Positions 1-7,380 of a DNA stretch of 64,000 bases are shown one piece after another; the first letter of the stretch is position 1; each line of letters starts with the position of its first letter. The translations under genes and the position numbers were made by a program. The notes beneath the pieces were generated by a model. The model was given only the letters and a program-made list of their open reading frames with translations. It was not told the DNA's origin and did not search any database. Origin of the DNA: JAFTYO01 sp045613125 (lineage in GTDB: Bacteria; Pseudomonadota; Alphaproteobacteria; RF32; CAG-239); the NCBI GenBank assembly GCA_045613125.1, contig JAZLAM010000006.1:1-64000 (forward strand). The letters are read 5' to 3'.

Positions 1-1
1 C

Positions 2-280
2 ACAGACTTCAACTGCGAATGCTATATTTTAACAAAAGAAGAAGGCGGACGTCATACTCCATTCTTCAGCAACTATCGTCCACAATTCTATTTCAGAACA
101 ACAGACGTTACAGGTTCTATTGAACTTCCTGAAGGAACAGAAATGGTAATGCCTGGCGATAACATTGCAATGACAGCAAGACTTATTTGCCCAATCGCTA
201 TGAACGAAGGTTTACGTTTTGCTATCCGTGAAGGGGGCCGCACAGTTGGTGCCGGTGTTGTATCTAAAATTTTGAAATAA
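2..280 (+). CDS. tuf: Elongation factor Tu, C-terminal part (5' end outside window)
   Basis: The first 92 codons read in frame from base 2 and match the end of EF-Tu, the GTPase that delivers aminoacyl-tRNA to the ribosome. Only domain 3 and the end of domain 2 are present. Recognisable EF-Tu signatures are GGRHTPFFSNYRPQFYFRT, the PGDN turn and the end REGGRTVGAGVVSKILK. The G domain lies upstream of the window. The gene is followed at once by a strong terminator, so it closes its transcription unit. Identification is secure; whether this is the only tuf copy cannot be seen. Confidence 0.97.
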   Translation, partial: TDFNCECYILTKEEGGRHTPFFSNYRPQFYFRTTDVTGSIELPEGTEMVMPGDNIAMTARLICPIAMNEGLRFAIREGGRTVGAGVVSKILK

Positions 281-306
281 TTTAAGATATAGCCTATCAA
301 TTTATA

Positions 307-339
307 AAGCCTCTGTTGAAAAATACAGAGGCTTTTTTA
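307..339 (+). terminator. Rho-independent terminator of tuf
   Basis: A 10-bp perfect stem (AAGCCTCTGT / ACAGAGGCTT) with an 8-nt loop is followed by a T run. It lies 26 nt after the tuf stop codon. Confidence 0.9.
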
Positions 340-340
340 T

Positions 341-640
341 GATTGTAATACTCTGTTTTGTAAAAACAAAATAGAGTTCACTCCTTTTTTGCGTGCAACT
401 ACCATAGCCTATCACGCTCCGAGCAAAGCGAGGTCAAGCGGGTTTCAAATTAGTTTTAAAATATCCCTCATCGGAAGTGGTGTTGGTTAGGGGAAAACTA
501 AGCGGAATATCGCCGGACGCGTTCGGCATAAATGCCTCAGCGAGCGATGATTGTATTATATTTTGTTATATTTTTTCATAAAAAACGAATCTAAAAAAAC
601 ACTTTATTTACAATATGTTAATGCGTAAAAACTGTTGCAA
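341..640. other. Non-coding stretch with a structured, GC-richer block
   Basis: This is part of the only gap longer than 300 bases (281-891). I find no convincing protein gene and no tRNA or rRNA. Positions about 395-550 are visibly richer in G+C than the surroundings and can fold. TTAGTTTT at 450-457 pairs with AAAACTAA at 494-501, and inside it CCCT at 465-468 pairs with AGGG at 489-492. GGCAT/ATGCC around 525-535 forms a further small hairpin. The composition contrast and nested pairing would suit a small RNA or a decayed element, but no promoter or terminator clearly brackets it. Confidence 0.35.
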
Positions 641-642
641 AA

Positions 643-654
643 AAACGTACGTTT
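643..654. promoter_or_regulatory. Palindromic operator-like site, copy 1
   Basis: AAACGTACGTTT is a perfect 12-bp palindrome, followed by AAAT as in copy 2. The same core recurs 129 bp downstream. Paired identical palindromes in a promoter region are typical of dimeric repressor sites (for example the TetR family); the regulator is unknown. Confidence 0.5.
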
Positions 655-765
655 AAATCAAGCAGTTTTTTTGATGTTTTTTACATTTTCTAATTTTCGC
701 TATCTCCTTGAAAAACAACAAAAGACAATTTTAAAATTTTACAATTTTCTCATTTTTGCACTGAT

Positions 766-789
766 TAATTTAAACGTACGTTTAAATTA
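766..789. promoter_or_regulatory. 24-bp perfect palindrome, operator-like, copy 2
   Basis: The core AAACGTACGTTT (772-783) is flanked symmetrically, giving 12 perfect base pairs on each side of the centre at 777/778. It lies about 100 nt upstream of the DUF4402-like gene and shares its core with the site at 643-654. Chance is an unlikely explanation even in AT-rich DNA, because the CGTACG centre is repeated exactly. Confidence 0.55.
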
Positions 790-861
790 TACTACTGATG
801 TGTTTGAAAAGCTTGAAACATAAGCCAAAGTGCTTGGCAAAAGTGTTGCTTTTTTTAGCAC

Positions 862-875
862 ATGTAACGTTACAT
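862..875. promoter_or_regulatory. 14-bp palindrome just before the ribosome binding site
   Basis: ATGTAACGTTACAT is a perfect palindrome ending a few bases before the AGGAG ribosome binding site of the gene at 892. Its position would place a bound protein, or an RNA hairpin, across translation initiation. It differs in sequence from the AAACGTACGTTT sites, so it may be read by another factor. Confidence 0.4.
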
Positions 876-891
876 ATTAGGAGACTAAATT

Positions 892-1470
892 ATGAAAAAA
901 CATATTTTATTAACTACAACGGCAATGCTTTTATCTGCAATAACTCTAAACGCAAATGCCGGTTCAAACAGTGTGCAGATTAACATGCAGGTAGCGATTC
1001 GTGAACCATTTCATATTATTACGAATGATCATATCAGCTTTGGTATTGTTTTAGGTGATGAGCCTGGTAAGACTGTGATTGTGACGACAGACGGAAAATT
1101 AGCTCCTGAATCTACCGCAGCACTACTATCACAAAAAAATAGTGATATAGGTTTTCCACTCCATGAAGGAAAGTTAATTATTAAAAACAGTATATTTAAA
1201 GATTTAGCAGGTCTAACAGAAGATGAATTAAATGCATACTTCTCAGTAGTCGGTTTGGATGGCACTTCAGTTAATATGATGGATAATACCTCACTCTGTG
1301 GAACGGTTAGTGATTTTACTACTCGTTTCAAACATTCAGCTGAAGGCGAAGTAAGTCTTCATATCGGCGGAACTTTTACTACTTCTGACGTAATAGGAGC
1401 TAAATCTTGCAACGGATACACAACAGCTACAATTGTTTTAAATGACGAGTATTGGCAATCTGGCCGATAA
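892..1470 (+). CDS. Secreted DUF4402-like protein
   Basis: The 192-residue product has a clear Sec signal peptide (residues 1-23, ending ANA before GSN). The mature part resembles DUF4402 proteins: a beta-rich segment with the early HISFGIVLGDEPGKTVIV motif and a late GGTF...YTTATIVLND segment. Two cysteines (in SLCGTV and AKSCNG) could form a disulfide in the periplasm. Family members are small secreted or surface proteins of unknown role. The gene stands alone between a palindrome-rich promoter region and a terminator, with a good AGGAG ribosome binding site. A fimbrial-subunit-like role is possible but not shown. Confidence 0.7.
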   Translation: MKKHILLTTTAMLLSAITLNANAGSNSVQINMQVAIREPFHIITNDHISFGIVLGDEPGKTVIVTTDGKLAPESTAALLSQKNSDIGFPLHEGKLIIKNSIFKDLAGLTEDELNAYFSVVGLDGTSVNMMDNTSLCGTVSDFTTRFKHSAEGEVSLHIGGTFTTSDVIGAKSCNGYTTATIVLNDEYWQSGR

Positions 1471-1480
1471 CATTCATAAT

Positions 1481-1511
1481 CCTCCACCGGCATAATCCGG
1501 TGGAGTTTTTA
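1481..1511 (+). terminator. Terminator after the DUF4402-like gene
   Basis: A 9-bp GC-rich stem (CTCCACCGG / CCGGTGGAG, 1482-1490 and 1497-1505) is followed by TTTTT. Confidence 0.9.
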
Positions 1512-1544
1512 TATAAAAACAGCTAAACCGAAAATGCTTATACA

Positions 1545-1574
1545 CAAAAAGCTCCCCTTTATAACAAGAGGAGC
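1545..1574 (-). terminator. Terminator of the fadL-like gene
   Basis: On the minus strand GCTCCTCT pairs with AGGGGAGC (one G-U pair) around a short loop, followed by TTTTTG. It lies just past the stop codon of the gene at 1597. Confidence 0.8.
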
Positions 1575-1596
1575 CAATGTTACTTTTGGATTAACA

Positions 1597-2826
1597 TTAA
1601 AATTTGTATTGAACTTGCACACCGATTAAGTTGGAGTAGCTCTTGAAGTGTGCTTTTGTATCACCTGCATACTCAGATGTGCCATTCTTCATGAAGAGAT
1701 GCGCATAACCGGCATCAAGTTGCCAATTTTGGGTTTTATAACTTGCACCAACAGAAACCCAAGTACGGTTGCTGTCAGGGATTCTGATTGTACGGTGATA
1801 TTTGTTACGAACAGGAGATTGATCATATGCAACACCGGCACGCAATGTCCAATTTTCATTTAAGTAATAGTCAGCACCGAAAGAAATTGTCCATGTTTCA
1901 CGCCACTTTTCATCAACTGTTTTTTTACCACCCAAAGGTGCTAAAATATAAGCATCGGGAGATATTAAGCTAAATTCTTGGAAGCTGTCTTTCCAATCTG
2001 TCCAACGAACAGTTGATGAAAATCCCCATTTGTCGTTTAATTTATGGAAACCTGAAACCAACACGCTTGCCGGTAAATCAGGTGATGCTTCACCATTGTT
2101 AAGATTTTGGTTAAGTCCAGCCAAATTACCGCTAACTTTATGAGTTCCTTTAACGGTTTGCATGCTCTTACCTTTGAAACTTACACCCAATCTTGTATCT
2201 GGTGTAAATTCATACATAGCACCAACGCTCCAAGCAGCTGTCCAACCATCAAGGTCAAAATCGCTATATCCACTACCATATGCCATTGGCAAATTATTTG
2301 ACATTCTGCCATGGATATAACGTGCAATAACAGATGCACCTAATGAAAGTTTGTCGGTCACTCTGTATGCAACAGCAGGTGCTAAATCAATTACTTCCAA
2401 TTCTGAACGAACACCCGCTTCAGCAACAAAACTTTGTTTACTGTAACGAGTTCTCAAGCCAAAGGGAGCATAAACGCCAAAACCTGCAGTTAATCTGTCG
2501 TTTACTTTATATTGAGCAAATGCATGTGGAAGAGCAACACCAATGTTCATTTTGGTTTTTGCATATTCGCCGTTTTCTTCGCCTCTTACTTTGGCGTTAA
2601 GATGCGCAACAGTTAAACCACCTTGAACACCTGATGTTTGGTTTAATACCATACCGGCAGGATTATATGCCAAAGCTGAAAAATCATCACCTACAACACC
2701 GGCACCAGCAAAAGCACGACCAAGTCCTGTTGCTGAGTATTCATTAAGTTGATATCCGGCAGCAAAACTTTCAGTTGATGCCAAACAAAGAGCAGACACC
2801 GCTGCTAACATATAAAGTTTTTTCAT
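1597..2826 (-). CDS. FadL/OmpP1-family outer membrane fatty-acid transporter
   Basis: The 409-residue product is a beta-barrel outer membrane protein of the FadL family, which passes long-chain fatty acids and other hydrophobic compounds inward. It has a signal peptide (1-22, ending SFA), then the N-terminal hatch AGYQLNEYSATGLGRAFAG with the family hallmark NPAGM at residues 55-59. It ends with phenylalanine (VQYKF), the usual BAM signal. Length is normal. It is divergent from an HxlR-type regulator. Its promoter region carries a 40-bp element also found before the acyl-activating enzyme at 58396-60567, consistent with co-regulated fatty-acid uptake and activation (inference). The substrate cannot be told from sequence. 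Confidence 0.9.
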   Translation of the reverse strand: MKKLYMLAAVSALCLASTESFAAGYQLNEYSATGLGRAFAGAGVVGDDFSALAYNPAGMVLNQTSGVQGGLTVAHLNAKVRGEENGEYAKTKMNIGVALPHAFAQYKVNDRLTAGFGVYAPFGLRTRYSKQSFVAEAGVRSELEVIDLAPAVAYRVTDKLSLGASVIARYIHGRMSNNLPMAYGSGYSDFDLDGWTAAWSVGAMYEFTPDTRLGVSFKGKSMQTVKGTHKVSGNLAGLNQNLNNGEASPDLPASVLVSGFHKLNDKWGFSSTVRWTDWKDSFQEFSLISPDAYILAPLGGKKTVDEKWRETWTISFGADYYLNENWTLRAGVAYDQSPVRNKYHRTIRIPDSNRTWVSVGASYKTQNWQLDAGYAHLFMKNGTSEYAGDTKAHFKSYSNLIGVQVQYKF

Positions 2827-2880
2827 ATAAAAAGTTCCTATACAAAAGTTAGTTGTTAAAATTTAAAAATTTTCTTGCTA

Positions 2881-2920
2881 AAGTTTATAAAAATGATATA
2901 AGAAAGTAAAGTAAGCACTT
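2881..2920 (-). promoter_or_regulatory. Candidate promoter/operator shared with the aas-like gene
   Basis: Read on the minus strand the element is AAGTGCTTACTTTAC, 15 nt, TTATAAACTT. Near-identical blocks with the same 15-nt spacing occur at 60601-60640 upstream of the acyltransferase/acyl-activating gene: 23 of the 25 fixed positions agree. TATAAA could be the -10 region. The proximal end lies 54 nt before the fadL-like start codon. Confidence 0.6.
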
Positions 2921-2928
2921 ATAAGTGC
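2915..2928. promoter_or_regulatory. Palindrome between the fadL-like gene and hxlR
   Basis: GCACTTATAAGTGC is a perfect 14-bp palindrome in the shared divergent promoter region, 54 nt before the HxlR start codon. It overlaps the distal end of the element described at 2881-2920. A site for the adjacent winged-helix regulator is the simplest reading. Confidence 0.5.
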
Positions 2929-2982
2929 GATAGTTCCTATTTGGAAACTATTACAGCATTGTAAAGCTTTGGGAGAAAAACT

Positions 2983-3333
2983 ATGTCTGAATATATGCCT
3001 GAAAAATTGGCCGAAATGACATTAAAAATGATAGGAGATCGTTGGAAGGTTCTTATTATTCAAAATTTAATGGAAGGAACTAAACGATTCGGTGAACTCA
3101 AGAGAGAGCTTGGAGACATCACTCAAAAAGTTTTGACTTCAAATTTGCGTCTTTTGGAAGAAAAAGGAATCTTAATCAGAAAAGTATATGCCCAAATTCC
3201 ACCACGCGTTGATTATACTTTAACACAGCTAGGATATGAGCTTAAACCGGTGATTGATTCTATGATAGAATGGGCTGAAGAATATCGTAAAACCATGGCT
3301 AAAATGCTTAATATTGAATTGGTTGAAGAATAA
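2983..3333 (+). CDS. HxlR-family winged-helix transcriptional regulator
   Basis: The 116-residue protein matches the HxlR family of dimeric DNA-binding regulators. The DRWKVLIIQNLMEGTKRFGEL region forms the start of the winged helix, TSNLRLLEEKGIL the recognition region, and PPRVDYTLTQLGYEL the wing. Family members often carry an N-terminal redox cysteine; this one has no cysteine at all, so it probably senses a ligand or acts constitutively (inference). A GGGAG ribosome binding site precedes the ATG. Divergence from the FadL-type porin and the palindrome between them suggest it controls that gene. Confidence 0.85.
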   Translation: MSEYMPEKLAEMTLKMIGDRWKVLIIQNLMEGTKRFGELKRELGDITQKVLTSNLRLLEEKGILIRKVYAQIPPRVDYTLTQLGYELKPVIDSMIEWAEEYRKTMAKMLNIELVEE

Positions 3334-3347
3334 TGGTTTTATAAATA

Positions 3348-3388
3348 AAAAAACAACCTCTTTCAAACAAAAGAGGTTGTTTTTTTAT
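3348..3388. terminator. Bidirectional terminator between hxlR and carD
   Basis: AAACAACCTCTTT (3351-3363) pairs perfectly with AAAGAGGTTGTTT (3370-3382). T runs follow on both strands, serving the convergent regulator and carD genes. Confidence 0.9.
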
Positions 3389-3395
3389 TTAGTTC

Positions 3396-3902
3396 TTATC
3401 TTGCTAAAATATTTAATAACTTGTTGTTAGCATCTTCAATTGAAGTGTTATCAAAAACAGCCACTTCACTAGCTAGTCTATCAAAAGCTTGTTCATAAAT
3501 TTGACGTTCACTATAAGATTGCTCAGCAATATTTTCATTACGATACAAATCACGAACAACTTCTGCAATAGCGACCGGATTTCCGGAATTTATTTTATTT
3601 TCATATTCTTGTGCTCTGCGTGACCACATAACTTTTTTAATTTTGGCCTTTCCTTTCAAAGTTGACAAAGCATCATTTATTGTTGATTCTTCGGAAATTT
3701 TTCTAAGACCAACATGTTCAACCTTAGCCATAGGTATACGTAATGTCATTTTATCTTTATCAAAATTAACGACCAATAACTCCAACTCGGTTCCAGCAAT
3801 ATTTTGTTTAGATATATCAGAAACTTTACCTACACCATGAGTGGGATATACAACATAATCTCCGGAACAAAACACCGGAGAAGGAGTTTTCTTAATACTC
3901 AT
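3396..3902 (-). CDS. carD: CarD-family RNA polymerase-binding regulator
   Basis: The 168-residue protein begins with the CarD/TRCF RNA polymerase-interacting domain (GDYVVYPTHGVGKV near residues 13-26). It continues into the helical DNA-contacting C-terminal domain (MWSRRAQEYENKI, then VVRDLYRNE). CarD/CdnL proteins bind the RNA polymerase beta subunit and stabilise open promoter complexes, often at rRNA and growth genes. Length and domain order are normal. A GGAG ribosome binding site precedes the ATG. It follows trmL on the same strand but with a 95-nt gap, so it probably has its own promoter. Confidence 0.93.
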   Translation of the reverse strand: MSIKKTPSPVFCSGDYVVYPTHGVGKVSDISKQNIAGTELELLVVNFDKDKMTLRIPMAKVEHVGLRKISEESTINDALSTLKGKAKIKKVMWSRRAQEYENKINSGNPVAIAEVVRDLYRNENIAEQSYSERQIYEQAFDRLASEVAVFDNTSIEDANNKLLNILAR

Positions 3903-3997
3903 ACTATCTCCTTAAAAGCAAATTTAATCTTAAGACAAAACGTAGTGTATCACATTTTTAAGCCTAAATCTAGAGTAAAAATGAAAAAAATGTTTTT

Positions 3998-4468
3998 TTA
4001 TTTCTTTGGAAACAATTTTGTTTGTCTTAAAGCTTCGCCCACAACCATAACCGCTGAAACAGCAACATTAATTGAGCGAGCATTTTCATTCATCGGGATA
4101 ATGAGACGAGCATCGGCCTTTTGGTGAACTTCTAAAGGGACACCTGCGCTTTCTCGTCCCATTAATATTATATCATTTTCCTTAAACTCAAAATCAGTAT
4201 ACGGCATATCTGCTTTTGTAGTAAGCAACACAATCCTACCATACTCTTTCGTATTTTGAGCTCTATAATTTAGAAAATCTTCCCAAGAATTATGTCTTAA
4301 ATATTGAGCCATTTCAACATAATCCATACCTGCTCTACGCATAGATTTTTCGTTAAAAATAAAACCACATGGTTCTATAATATCCAAAGGCACATCTAAA
4401 CATGCACCCAAACGCAAAAGCGTTCCGGTATTTTGCGGTATATCAGGTTGAAAAAGGGCTATTCTCAT
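3998..4468 (-). CDS. trmL: tRNA (cytidine/uridine-34-2'-O)-methyltransferase TrmL
   Basis: This is a 156-residue SPOUT-fold methyltransferase that methylates the ribose of the wobble base in tRNA-Leu isoacceptors using S-adenosylmethionine. Diagnostic segments are LFQPDIPQNTGTLLRL at the N-terminus, ILMGRESAGVP in the middle and the knot motif IPMNENARSINVAVSAV near the end. The length is that of a minimal TrmL. Its start lies 2 nt after the secB stop codon, so the two genes are cotranscribed. Confidence 0.93.
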   Translation of the reverse strand: MRIALFQPDIPQNTGTLLRLGACLDVPLDIIEPCGFIFNEKSMRRAGMDYVEMAQYLRHNSWEDFLNYRAQNTKEYGRIVLLTTKADMPYTDFEFKENDIILMGRESAGVPLEVHQKADARLIIPMNENARSINVAVSAVMVVGEALRQTKLFPKK

Positions 4469-4470
4469 AA

Positions 4471-4911
4471 CTAATTTCCGGTTTTGCGAGCCATATACAA
4501 AGCAGCGAAATCTATCGGGCTAAGCATAAACGGAGGCAAACCACCTTCAACTAAACATTGAGTAATAATATTACGCGCAAACGGGAACAAAAGTCTTGGA
4601 ATTTCTACTGCTATTATGGGCTCCAGATGTTCTGCCGGAACATTTAACGTTACAAGAGCAGCATAAGAAAGTTCTAATACAAATAACTTTTTACCTTCAA
4701 CATCACCATTTAAATTGATTTTTAGAGTAACATTGTATTTGTCTTCTATTTGTTTCGATTCAACACTAACATCAACTTTTAATTCCGGTTGAGAACTTGC
4801 TTGCTTAAAAATTTCGGGAGCATAAGGAATTTCAAGCGATAAATCTTTAATATATTGATTATGTATTGCAATAGGCATTGCTTTTACATTTTCTTGTTTA
4901 TTCTCTGTCAT
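4471..4911 (-). CDS. secB: Protein-export chaperone SecB
   Basis: SecB is the tetrameric cytosolic chaperone that holds secretory preproteins unfolded and delivers them to SecA. The 146-residue reading contains the SecB core: NQYIKDLSLEIPYAPEIF, then LELSYAALVTL, then a proline-rich end EGGLPPFMLSPIDFAALY. The frame extends upstream to 4980. I place the start at the ATG at 4911 because a well-spaced promoter (4952-4980) would otherwise lie inside the coding region, and the protein then begins in the usual way. It is divergent from the TimA-like/mltA/smr operon. Confidence 0.93.
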   Translation of the reverse strand: MTENKQENVKAMPIAIHNQYIKDLSLEIPYAPEIFKQASSQPELKVDVSVESKQIEDKYNVTLKINLNGDVEGKKLFVLELSYAALVTLNVPAEHLEPIIAVEIPRLLFPFARNIITQCLVEGGLPPFMLSPIDFAALYMARKTGN

Positions 4912-4951
4912 TTTTTTTCTTTCATTAAAAATTAAATCCATATTGAACACA

Positions 4952-4980
4952 TTCATACAATAAATATTCCTATTCGTCAA
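4952..4980 (-). promoter_or_regulatory. Sigma70-type promoter of secB-trmL
   Basis: On the minus strand TTGACG, a 17-nt spacer and TATGAA. The predicted transcript starts about 30 nt before the secB ATG at 4911. Confidence 0.6.
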
Positions 4981-4989
4981 ATATTATAG

Positions 4990-5017
4990 TTGATAATATC
5001 ACAAAATGCGTTATATT
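4990..5017 (+). promoter_or_regulatory. Sigma70-type promoter of the TimA-like/mltA/smr operon
   Basis: TTGATA (4990-4995), a 16-nt spacer and TATATT (5012-5017). It sits back to back with the secB promoter and 32 nt before the ATG at 5050, which has a GAGG ribosome binding site. Confidence 0.5.
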
Positions 5018-5049
5018 GTATTTGTTTTATACAAATGTAAGAGGAATAA

Positions 5050-5700
5050 ATGTCGCAATATATAGATATAATTTTTTTACTTTTCATAGTTGCTATTGTT
5101 TTTTACAGGCTGTACTCTGCTTTTGGAACAGAACCGGAAAAAGAAAAGAAAATTGTCTTAATTTCAAAAGATGATTTGAAAAAAGCAAATTTAAATTTGC
5201 CGAAGGAAATTACAGAGCAATTAAATCTTATGGCAAAAATAGTGGAAGACGAAGACAGTGAAGTTTGTAAAACTTTGCGTCAAATACCTAACTTCAATCG
5301 TAATGATTTTTGCACTAAAGCGGCAAAAGTGTTTGAAATGGTACTTAATGCCTTTGCTTGTCAGGATGAAAAAACTTTAAAAATGTTAACTGAAAAAAAG
5401 CTTTTCACGAAGTTTAAAAAAATTATGGACAGTCGTAAAGAAGAAGGAATCTGCGCTGAAACTGATTTAATAAAAATCGAAGATATCACCATAGAAAACG
5501 CCAACATAAAAGATGATGGACTGGTCAGTATTGTTGTAAAGTTTGTAAGTGAACAAATTAATCTGTTAAAAAATGCCGCCGGTGAAATTATTGAGGGTGA
5601 TGAAAATTTTGTGCAAAAAATTACAGATACGTGGACTTTTGAAAAAAATATAAATTCACCATCTAAAACTTGGCTTTTAGTATCTACAAAGAAAAAATAA
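5050..5700 (+). CDS. Tim44/TimA-family membrane-associated adaptor
   Basis: The 216-residue protein has one N-terminal membrane segment (about residues 5-24, starting YIDIIFLLFIV) and a soluble C-terminal Tim44-like domain (about 80-216). This is the bacterial counterpart of the mitochondrial Tim44 lipid/motor adaptor. In alphaproteobacteria such genes usually sit between secB and mltA, exactly as here. A role near the Sec machinery or in holding membrane-associated complexes is proposed for the family but not established. It abuts mltA with no gap. Confidence 0.85.
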   Translation: MSQYIDIIFLLFIVAIVFYRLYSAFGTEPEKEKKIVLISKDDLKKANLNLPKEITEQLNLMAKIVEDEDSEVCKTLRQIPNFNRNDFCTKAAKVFEMVLNAFACQDEKTLKMLTEKKLFTKFKKIMDSRKEEGICAETDLIKIEDITIENANIKDDGLVSIVVKFVSEQINLLKNAAGEIIEGDENFVQKITDTWTFEKNINSPSKTWLLVSTKKK

Positions 5701-6852
5701 ATGAGAATAATCGGACTTTTAATAATTGTCTTTTCACTAATATCTTGCGTATCAAAACATACGTCGGTTATTCCTACACTTGATGATAATAGTAATATTC
5801 TTTTACAAAAAGCCGATTTTTCAGATTTAAAAAATTTCTTAAATGATAATTTGAAAGAAGTTATTGTGCCTTTTGAACGCACTTGTAAAGCCTTAAAAGA
5901 AAATCCGCAAACCTTGTTAAAGGCAAAAATAAATATAAATCCGCAACAATACATTGATATATGTGAAAAGTTTGAAGATGAAAACATATCTTCGTCCTTT
6001 GCTATGAGAAATTTCTTAATTGCACATTTCGAACCATATCTTGTCAAAGCAGAAAATAATCAAGTCGGAAAGTTTACATCTTACTATGAGGCAGAACTTA
6101 AAGCATCAAGAACAAAACACGATGAATATATTTATCCTATTTATAATCGACCAAATGATTTAATTGAAATTAATTTGGCAGATTTTGATAAATCCTTGCC
6201 AAATCGCAGATTGTTAGGACGTATTGACGGATCAAAACTCGTTCCTTACCATACCAGAGCCGAAATTGAACAAAAAGATATTAACGCTCCCGTTATTTTG
6301 TGGGGAAATGATGCTGTTGATATATATTTAATGCAAATTCAAGGATCTGCCATAGCCTTACTTGACGATGGTTCAAGCGTTCGTATCAAATATGCCGATA
6401 ATAATGGACATGATTTTGTTGGAATCGGTAGCATTTTACTCGAAAAAGGCCTCCTTAAACCAGGGCAAGCTTCAATGGATAAAATTAGAGATTGGTTAAA
6501 GGAAAATCCTCAAACTGCCAAAGTAAATATGTCTGAAAACCCACGTTATATTTTTCATGCGATTTCTGATGCCGAAGGCCCTATCGGCGCATTAGGAGTT
6601 CCTTTAGTTGCAGGAAGAAGTTTGGCTGTTGATGACACAAACATACCTTTGGGATCATTACTCTGGCTTGAAACAACTGGGCCAGATAATGAAAAGATTG
6701 AAAAGCTCGTAATAGCTCAAGATATCGGTGGAGCCATTAAAGGTATCGTACGTGGAGATTATTTCTGGGGGCATGGCGAACAAGCCTTATTATCTGCCGG
6801 AAAAATGAATTCTACCGGACAATACTATATTTTACTTCCTAAAGTCGATTAA
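5701..6852 (+). CDS. mltA: Membrane-bound lytic murein transglycosylase A, lipoprotein
   Basis: This enzyme cleaves the MurNAc-GlcNAc bond of peptidoglycan, forming 1,6-anhydro ends. The 383-residue protein has a lipoprotein signal with lipobox LISC (Cys16), the MltA barrel with the MQIQGSA motif in the middle, and a C-terminal 3D domain holding the catalytic aspartate (AQDIGGAIKGIVRGDYFWG). The start codon directly follows the stop codon of the TimA-like gene, so translation is probably coupled. Length is typical. Confidence 0.95.
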   Translation: MRIIGLLIIVFSLISCVSKHTSVIPTLDDNSNILLQKADFSDLKNFLNDNLKEVIVPFERTCKALKENPQTLLKAKININPQQYIDICEKFEDENISSSFAMRNFLIAHFEPYLVKAENNQVGKFTSYYEAELKASRTKHDEYIYPIYNRPNDLIEINLADFDKSLPNRRLLGRIDGSKLVPYHTRAEIEQKDINAPVILWGNDAVDIYLMQIQGSAIALLDDGSSVRIKYADNNGHDFVGIGSILLEKGLLKPGQASMDKIRDWLKENPQTAKVNMSENPRYIFHAISDAEGPIGALGVPLVAGRSLAVDDTNIPLGSLLWLETTGPDNEKIEKLVIAQDIGGAIKGIVRGDYFWGHGEQALLSAGKMNSTGQYYILLPKVD

Positions 6853-6860
6853 GGTTACAA

Positions 6861-7379
6861 ATGACCGATACCGAAGATGAAAAATTTTGGCTTGAAACAG
6901 TTAAAGATGTTAAAAAAACATCTCAACAAGATATGTTCCATATAACAAAAACAAATCTCCCCCTAAAAATACGAAAAACACAAACTGTACCTTTAACAAT
7001 TTATAAACATGATTTAAAACTCGGAACAAACTCTGACATTGATTATCAGACAATGCGTAAATTTAAACGAGAAGAATTTGGTATTGATGGCACTTTAGAT
7101 TTACACGGTTTTACCGAAGATAAAGCCTACACTGCCGTTTATAATTTTATTACATCTTCTTATTTAGCTAAAAAAAGGTGTATATTAATAATAACCGGCA
7201 AAGGCCTACCCCATCCGGATGAAGATATTTTTGCTCCCAAAGGCGTGCTAAAAGATAAAGTTCCTCAATGGCTACAAACAGATGAATTAAAACAGCTTAT
7301 TTTATCTTACATTCACCCATCCGCAAAGCTAGGTGGAAGTGGAGCTTTGTATATATTATTACGTCGTAAACGTACCTGA
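6861..7379 (+). CDS. Smr-domain protein (MutS2-like nuclease domain)
   Basis: The 172-residue protein has a basic, unstructured N-terminal half and a C-terminal Smr domain (about 78-170) with the LDLHGFTEDKA motif and ITGKG...GGSGALYILLRR. Smr domains are DNA- or RNA-nicking nucleases. The alphaproteobacterial gene is regularly the last of the TimA/mltA/smr group, as here (8 nt after mltA). It stops 1 nt before the convergent SDR gene. The substrate in this organism is unknown. Confidence 0.88.
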   Translation: MTDTEDEKFWLETVKDVKKTSQQDMFHITKTNLPLKIRKTQTVPLTIYKHDLKLGTNSDIDYQTMRKFKREEFGIDGTLDLHGFTEDKAYTAVYNFITSSYLAKKRCILIITGKGLPHPDEDIFAPKGVLKDKVPQWLQTDELKQLILSYIHPSAKLGGSGALYILLRRKRT

Positions 7380-7380
7380 T

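Noticed and set aside
395..560. A tRNA gene in the GC-richer block
   Set aside because: No T-loop GTTCRA, anticodon stem or CCA end can be placed.
635..983. Short open frames across the promoter region of the DUF4402-like gene
   Set aside because: They overlap the palindromes and the signal peptide region of the real gene, are AT-rich with poor residue composition, and have no ribosome binding site.
4912..4980. An upstream secB start at 4980
   Set aside because: A good promoter occupies 4952-4980, and the later ATG gives the normal SecB N-terminus.
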